From NCBI GenBank assembly GCA_012656075.1, contig JAAKBF010000098.1, positions 62,001-126,000 of the forward strand: DNA of 64,000 bases. The letters run 5' to 3'. This document shows, one piece after another, positions 59,050-64,000 of this stretch. Below the pieces are notes generated by a model. That model saw nothing but the letters and a program-made list of their open reading frames with translations, made no database searches and was not told where the DNA came from. A program made the translations under genes and the position numbers. This DNA is from Phytophthora hibernalis. Lineage: Eukaryota; Oomycota; Peronosporomycetes; Peronosporales; Peronosporaceae. Each line of letters starts with the position of its first letter. Within the stretch, counting starts at the first letter, position 1.

Positions 59050-60414
59050 AAATTTGCTCATTCCCGGATTAGCATCGTATTGATCAGCCCGATGTCGTCT
59101 CTTCAAGGCCCTTCCGTCCGGCGGTTCAAACGCCCCGGGCGCGGCCGATGAAGAGGCGAAGTGGCTGGAGCTAATCCTGGACATGGATAACAGACAGCTG
59201 GGTGACGAGGTCGCAGGCCTCGTCTTGTTGGCCCCGAAGGCCATAATGTAGCCCAGCGAGTACCGATGGGGCTTTGAATTCCACAACCCGTTCCTGGATG
59301 AAGACCCGGCATCTGCCGAGCTCGTGCTCAAGCCCCGGACGCGTACCCAGCTAAACCAAATGTAGAGGCGACGGGAGCGAGAGATGCTGTTGTCGCGACC
59401 GCGCAGCAATTGGTGACCGCGCCACCGGATGAAGGAGCGGATATGGGAAACCTACGACAGGGCATATTGCGGAGCCTAAAGAAGAGAATGATGTCGAGAT
59501 GATCGAAATCGACTCATCAAGCGGATATGACGACGATCTGCCGTGCAAATATCGCCGTCGTTTGCGGCCAAGTCGTATCGCGATCAACAGTGATGACGAT
59601 ATGGAGCAGTGCGACGACGATCACCCCGGTGCTAAGCGCATCGACGCTGCTGCCGCCTCCACCAAGCTACCACCCCACTACGAACGCACCTAGCCTGATT
59701 GAGCCTACCAGGATGTACGACACTGACACGTGCTGGGATGATTACGCTATGTTGGACCGTGCAAACTACGAAACGCCACGCGAGGCTTAACTTGTTCAGT
59801 GGTGCGACGATGATCGCCACTTTCTCGCGTCATGGGTGGCGGCCAATTCGCTTTTCCAGGACGGCTTCGGAAAGTAGATGCGTCGCATCGACTCATGGAA
59901 GGACAACTACCCAGCGCTCAGCTACGCACAATTCAACAAAAAGTTCCCGTCAACCTACGCAGCGTCTGACGAAGAGAGATGCTTCTTCTGGGCCGTTCGG
60001 ATTACGTGCCATGTGATTGGTGACACCGAACTTGTCACTCTCAAGCATGTGAGCGAGTTTGAAGCAGGCGTGTTGGCGAAGACTGATGATGGTGTTTCGA
60101 ACAAGGAAATCAACCGGTTCCTTGAGTTGCTACGGGCGAAGTGTGCAGGATTTTCTTGTAACGTGTTTCGAGTGAATCATGCGAAGATATCGTTGAACAG
60201 CGCGGGTGATTTGGCTGCGTACCGTACGCAGTCATATCAACGCCGTACGAGCTTCGTCCAGGAGTGTACGTTGTTGGGGCGCCGTGTGCTCGAAACATCA
60301 ATCACTGTTTTGACTTGCGCGTTTACGAAGACAGCCGCGAGCGGTCAGTTTTTGACACCTGGTATGAAGGCGGTTTGGACAGTGAATTTTACCAAGAGTG
60401 ACTGTCCAACTTGA
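59050..60414 (+). pseudogene. Unidentified degenerate ORF, possible OTU-like protease segment
   Basis: Coding-looking segments on the plus strand (59150-59230 with KWLELILDMDNRQLGDEV; 59499-59693 acidic/basic; 59878-60414 open for 178 residues) appear to belong to one damaged gene. The last part contains DEERCFFWAVRI, which looks like the Cys-containing helix start of an OTU-type cysteine protease, but no matching His/Asp block could be fixed. I do not recognise the family. Stops at 59,788 and 59,877 separate the parts. A transposon-associated accessory protein is a reasonable guess given the surroundings. Confidence 0.35.
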
Positions 60415-60773
60415 GGTGGATTCGTCGCTGCAACTTTATTCGGCGTGTTGAGCGAGTGGGTAAGGTGCAGCGGAGGGGTAGGAAAGTAGCAAGAGTAGCT
60501 ATCATACGGTTGTTTTGAGCACACTCGTGCAATACAACCATTGCATCCTGCTCAATTGGTATACAATGAGTAAGCTTTTAGTTAACCACGGTACGAAAAC
60601 AACAAACACGGTACTATTTTGCAAAGCACGGTACTTCCACAAGTACTGTAACTGAAACTTCGTACCGTTGCCGACCAATTAGTACTATATCAGTCGCAAC
60701 CAGTCGTTTAGTATTCAAATTAACCGCACTGCGAGCGCCAGGTCTTTTAATCACACTGGGTTTTGCCTTCAAT
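60415..60773. other. AT-rich spacer with repeated CGGTAC words
   Basis: The words ACGGTAC and CGTACCG recur five times between 60,587 and 60,670. No gene. Confidence 0.4.
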
Positions 60774-61266
60774 CATGGACTCTGTGCTCTGGGTATTCTG
60801 TTGGAAGAACGGAAGTGCATACGTGTGGTCAAGGCAAGACGTTTCGGCAGACCAGCGAAAACTCAACGACAAGAAGTTTCTTCGGACCCCACGAGGAAAA
60901 CACATGAGAGCAAGGTTCTGGTAGCGTGGTTTTGCTGTTGATGATAGCGACGAAGACGAGGATCCACGTGATAAAGATGAGCTGCTAGTGATGTGTGTCC
61001 GAGACACCGAGAGCGAAATATGTGCGGCGCCAGACTCCAAGTTGCTTAAATGTGCTCGGGAAGGATACTGGAAGAGATTGAATGCGGTACGTGCGGGGCG
61101 GAGGGAATTGCGGCGGGTTAACAAGCGCAACGAGCAGAACGCGATGTTGAACAGTCTTATGTCGGAGCGCCTACAAAGTATGATTGAAGCGACGTCACGT
61201 ATGGAAGATGCGAAAAGGCGTAAGGATCAACGGGCTAGCCTTCCCGATTCTTCCAGACCCCTGTGA
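60774..61266 (+). pseudogene. Unidentified coiled-coil ORF
   Basis: Starts MDSVLWVFCWKNGSAYVW near 60775, has a stop near 60924 and continues to 61266 with an acidic stretch (DDSDEDEDPRDKDELL) and a Lys/Arg/Glu-rich coiled coil (KRNEQNAMLNSLMSERLQSM). It may be the second gene of the element to its left. Function unknown. Confidence 0.3.
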
Positions 61267-61599
61267 AGAGTAGACTAGGTAGCGATCCAGACCCCACAGT
61301 ACAAACACGTTTGAGCAGGGTAGCTAAGCAATAATTCAGTGTGAGCTGTATGCCAATTTACGTTGTATGTGATCTATACTAATGATAGCGCGTGGCCTAC
61401 CTCAGCATTTTTCCCCTTGCGCTTTCGGCGTCTGTTTGCAAATCGTTTTTCTTCGTTTTCTCCCCAGGAACAGCTCTTCCGGTAGCACACAGTGCTGTCA
61501 GGACATGCACACATACTCCGTACTTGAACCACGAGCAACATGCGCAGCTCTTTTCCTCCATATCAACCTGTCACCATCTGACCGGCTACTCATTTGTTT
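61267..61599. other. Spacer, no gene seen
   Basis: Short frames only; nothing recognised. Confidence 0.4.
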
Positions 61600-63001
61600 C
61601 CATCCGATGCTTGTTCCGCTTACCCGTTTTTCTTCACTTTTTCTTCGTCAGTTTGGGGAGGTCGCGAGGGGGCTCCTCGTTGATACACGTACGCAATGTG
61701 TGTTTCACTGGGCCCATCAAGGAGAAAGGACAAACCGTGTTTTTGAGGCTGAATGACGCTGAGCCGACCTTGTTTTCGAAGATACTTTTCGCGGTCTTGT
61801 AGCTCTCGATTCGGATTAGGACCCAGCGCAAAGCCAAACGTACCTCTCGAGCGGTGGCGACACATTAATAAAAGCTGCTCGTCGAGTGCTACCAACTTGA
61901 GAAGTGTCCGTAGCTAGTAGTCTCGTTTGATGGCGTTGTTAAACTGCTCAAACGAGTTATTTGTCTTCGCGAACCCCAGTGGAGAGTGCCCACATCCCCA
62001 GTGTCGGAACCGTGAGTCAATCCACTGTTTTTGAAGCAGTCAGCGAACGTTTTCAACTCGTAAACCGCCTTTCATCTTGTAAGTGCACGATCCGCCTCAA
62101 GTGCAAACTCCACATCATTTCGGGAGTTTTAAATTTGGTAAAGATGAGAGAACACCAGTACCATATTCTCCATTGAAGAGCGCGAGACTCGATCGGCCAC
62201 ATTCTTCACAACGTGAAAAAACATCACGTACAATACAGACCCGTCGTCGCTGCGCTTAGTTGATGCTACTTCCATGACGGCGTTGTTTTGAGCTTTGTCA
62301 GCGTCGCCCATGCAATATCGGATATTTGGGTACGCCCCCACAATCATCTTGTACATGTCCAGCAAATAATTCTAAGCGCCAATGAGCTCGCCAGTCTGCT
62401 GGGACATCACAAACATTGCGATGGGGTGGAAGGAACGTGCCATATCTGAAACTCCAATGACAAGGACTGGATACCCAGATTGGTCAAGTTTATACGTTGT
62501 GTCGATGTCCAATGCATAGTCAGCCGCATAGCGTAGAATCTTAACCATATACGGAGTCGTAATACCTACAAGAGTTGGGTCCTCGTCCACCCATTCGCCA
62601 ATATCAGGATCACCAGTATCTTTGAATCCATAAAGCTTCTCCTTCTTGCATTTCAACCCTAAACTGCGTCTTCTTGACTAGCTTAACCATCTCCTCCACG
62701 TAATCGATTTCATTCAGTGCTGTTCGTTTGAAGTGCCCGACAAAGGTTTGAACTTGGTGTAGCACTGGAGACTCGCCTTCCATAAACCAAAGTGGTCAAG
62801 CACATTGTTAAAAATCTGGTTGAGCTTTATCTCATCGAGATCAGAGATGCTGCTCTGCTTAGACGTCTCGCAGGTCAAAATCTTCTGGTGCCACTGGCAT
62901 GTTGCCCCGACGAATGAATCACACGTCGTTGAGGCGCACTCGAGAATCCTATATCTCATGTTGTAGTTATTGTTGTTGATTTCGCGAAGCTGGCACCTCA
63001 T
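61600..63001 (-). pseudogene. MULE (Mutator-like) transposase, broken
   Basis: Read right to left. The N-terminal zinc-finger-type region (63001-62714) has CQLREI, CASTTCDSF and CQWHQKILTC. The MULE catalytic domain follows: DTTYKLDQSGYPVLVIG with PIAMFVMSQQTGE (62656-62372), then IVGAYPNIRYCMGDADKAQNNAV (62365-62129), which contain the first two acidic catalytic positions. A further frame near 61,970-61,870 reads NNSFEQFNNAIKRDY and LVALDEQLLLMCRHRS, the usual region after the catalytic domain. Stops near 62,370 and 61,918 and frame changes make it inactive. No SWIM finger or terminal repeats were identified. Confidence 0.7.
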
Positions 63002-64000
63002 AGTGTGACTTGTTGTCGTCCGGAAAATTCTGCTGCGGTCTAGCTACCGGGCGAACTCTAAAGCGTCGAGTTTGTTGGCAGCACTAGTCTGAGGTATGGG
63101 GTCCCATTCTTGTATGCCGGATGGGTCGCTGTCTGAAATTTTGCACTGGCCAGTCATTTCAAGAACGCTAAATTTTATCCATGTCCGCTAAAATGGAGGT
63201 TCTGTGCTAAACTAGGTTGGGATGGTGTCTAATATTACGAGTCTTGTTTGTTCTTTGTTTGTGTTGTGCAACAAGATGCCATTCTGTGTGATTTGTCAGC
63301 TGTATGTGCGACAAACCGTAAGTCAATGTATTGTGTTTCCGTTTCTATCCATTTCAAAGGTGCGCTCTACAAAAGGATGCATAGGTAAGCCCCCTGTGGG
63401 GGTGACACTTCGGAAGATATCCATTCATTTGCAAAAATCAACTACATATCACTTGCATATTTTCGTTGTAATCGTAGATGAGAACATGGGGTTCGCCACC
63501 GCTCGCATGTCCTGCATGACAGCTCACACGTCCAGAACAGCGGTACTTAGTAGTATCAATTGGAGGATAACAAAGGAAAACAATAAAGTGGTTTGATTGG
63601 CTATAATCAAACACAGTAATACTATACATGTACTGTCAGAAAGCAATGGAGGATCCACGGCCAAATAAAAAGATACTACCGGTTACGAAACTAATACACT
63701 CACTCTCAAATGCATCGTGGCCTAGCGAAACAACCAGCTCATCTTCGACACCGTCATCAACGTTCGCCAAGAAAATCCTTATCACACGCAGATACAGGTG
63801 GCCAAAATTGTCAGCGGCAAGCTCGGAATTACCATTAATCAACCCCGGGTGAGCAAAACCCTGAAAATATAAGGCAACGCACGGAGCCCGCTGTTCAAGA
63901 CATTTCTACCGAGGGCTTGATTTACGAGAAGAAGAATCTTCTGCAGAAGATGAGGGCTATTTGCTAGGAAGCGGTGGTACCCATGTACTGCTTGCGCAAG
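63002..64000. other. End of window, no supported gene
   Basis: Several short frames. A minus-strand frame at 63842-63636 (ELAADNFGHLYLRVIRIFLANV) is protein-like but unrecognised and may continue beyond the window. Confidence 0.35.

Overview
The window looks like part of an oomycete nuclear genome, most likely Phytophthora or a close relative. The case rests on protein sequences read by eye: an omega-3/delta-17 type fatty-acid desaturase of the Phytophthora kind, a secreted RxLR-EER effector, short GT-AG introns, oomycete-style initiator sequences, and a typical oomycete transposon mix (Ty3/gypsy, PIF/Harbinger, Crypton, MULE). No database search was possible, so family names come from motif recognition.

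Layout. 1-7.4 kb: two decayed Ty3/gypsy retroelements in opposite orientation. 7.8-26.3 kb: a gene-dense island with five host genes. These are a very large alpha-2-macroglobulin-like protein (minus), a divergent gene combining EF-hands, RCC1 repeats and a discoidin-like domain (plus), a Wee1-type cell-cycle kinase (plus), the desaturase (plus), and a mucin-like membrane-anchored surface protein (minus). 26.3-37.8 kb: gene-poor sequence with an RNase H remnant, two secreted effector-type genes, a tRNA-like element, a broken Crypton tyrosine recombinase and a cluster of hairpin/MITE elements. 37.8-52 kb: a proline dehydrogenase pseudogene that runs directly into a head-to-tail array of a PIF/Harbinger transposon (unit about 1,965 bp; one partial and six further units, the last continuing into the intact 5' end of the transposase). 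52-64 kb: more retroelement gag/protease remnants, an unidentified degenerate ORF and a broken MULE transposase.

Functional reading. The host genes form no obvious pathway. Wee1 carries two features that tie it to S phase: an E2F-consensus site just upstream and a PCNA-binding (PIP-box) motif at its N-terminus. The effector genes lie in the repeat-rich half, as expected for a 'two-speed' pathogen genome. The Harbinger array is the most unusual structure. It is a transposon turned into a macrosatellite, with one shared truncation junction and a Myb-like partner gene already broken before amplification.

Caution. Several conserved genes (Wee1, the RCC1 gene, the A2M-like gene, the effector) show isolated single-base deletions, mostly in or beside short homopolymers. 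This pattern suggests uncorrected long-read consensus errors, so 'pseudogene' calls based on one indel should be held loosely.
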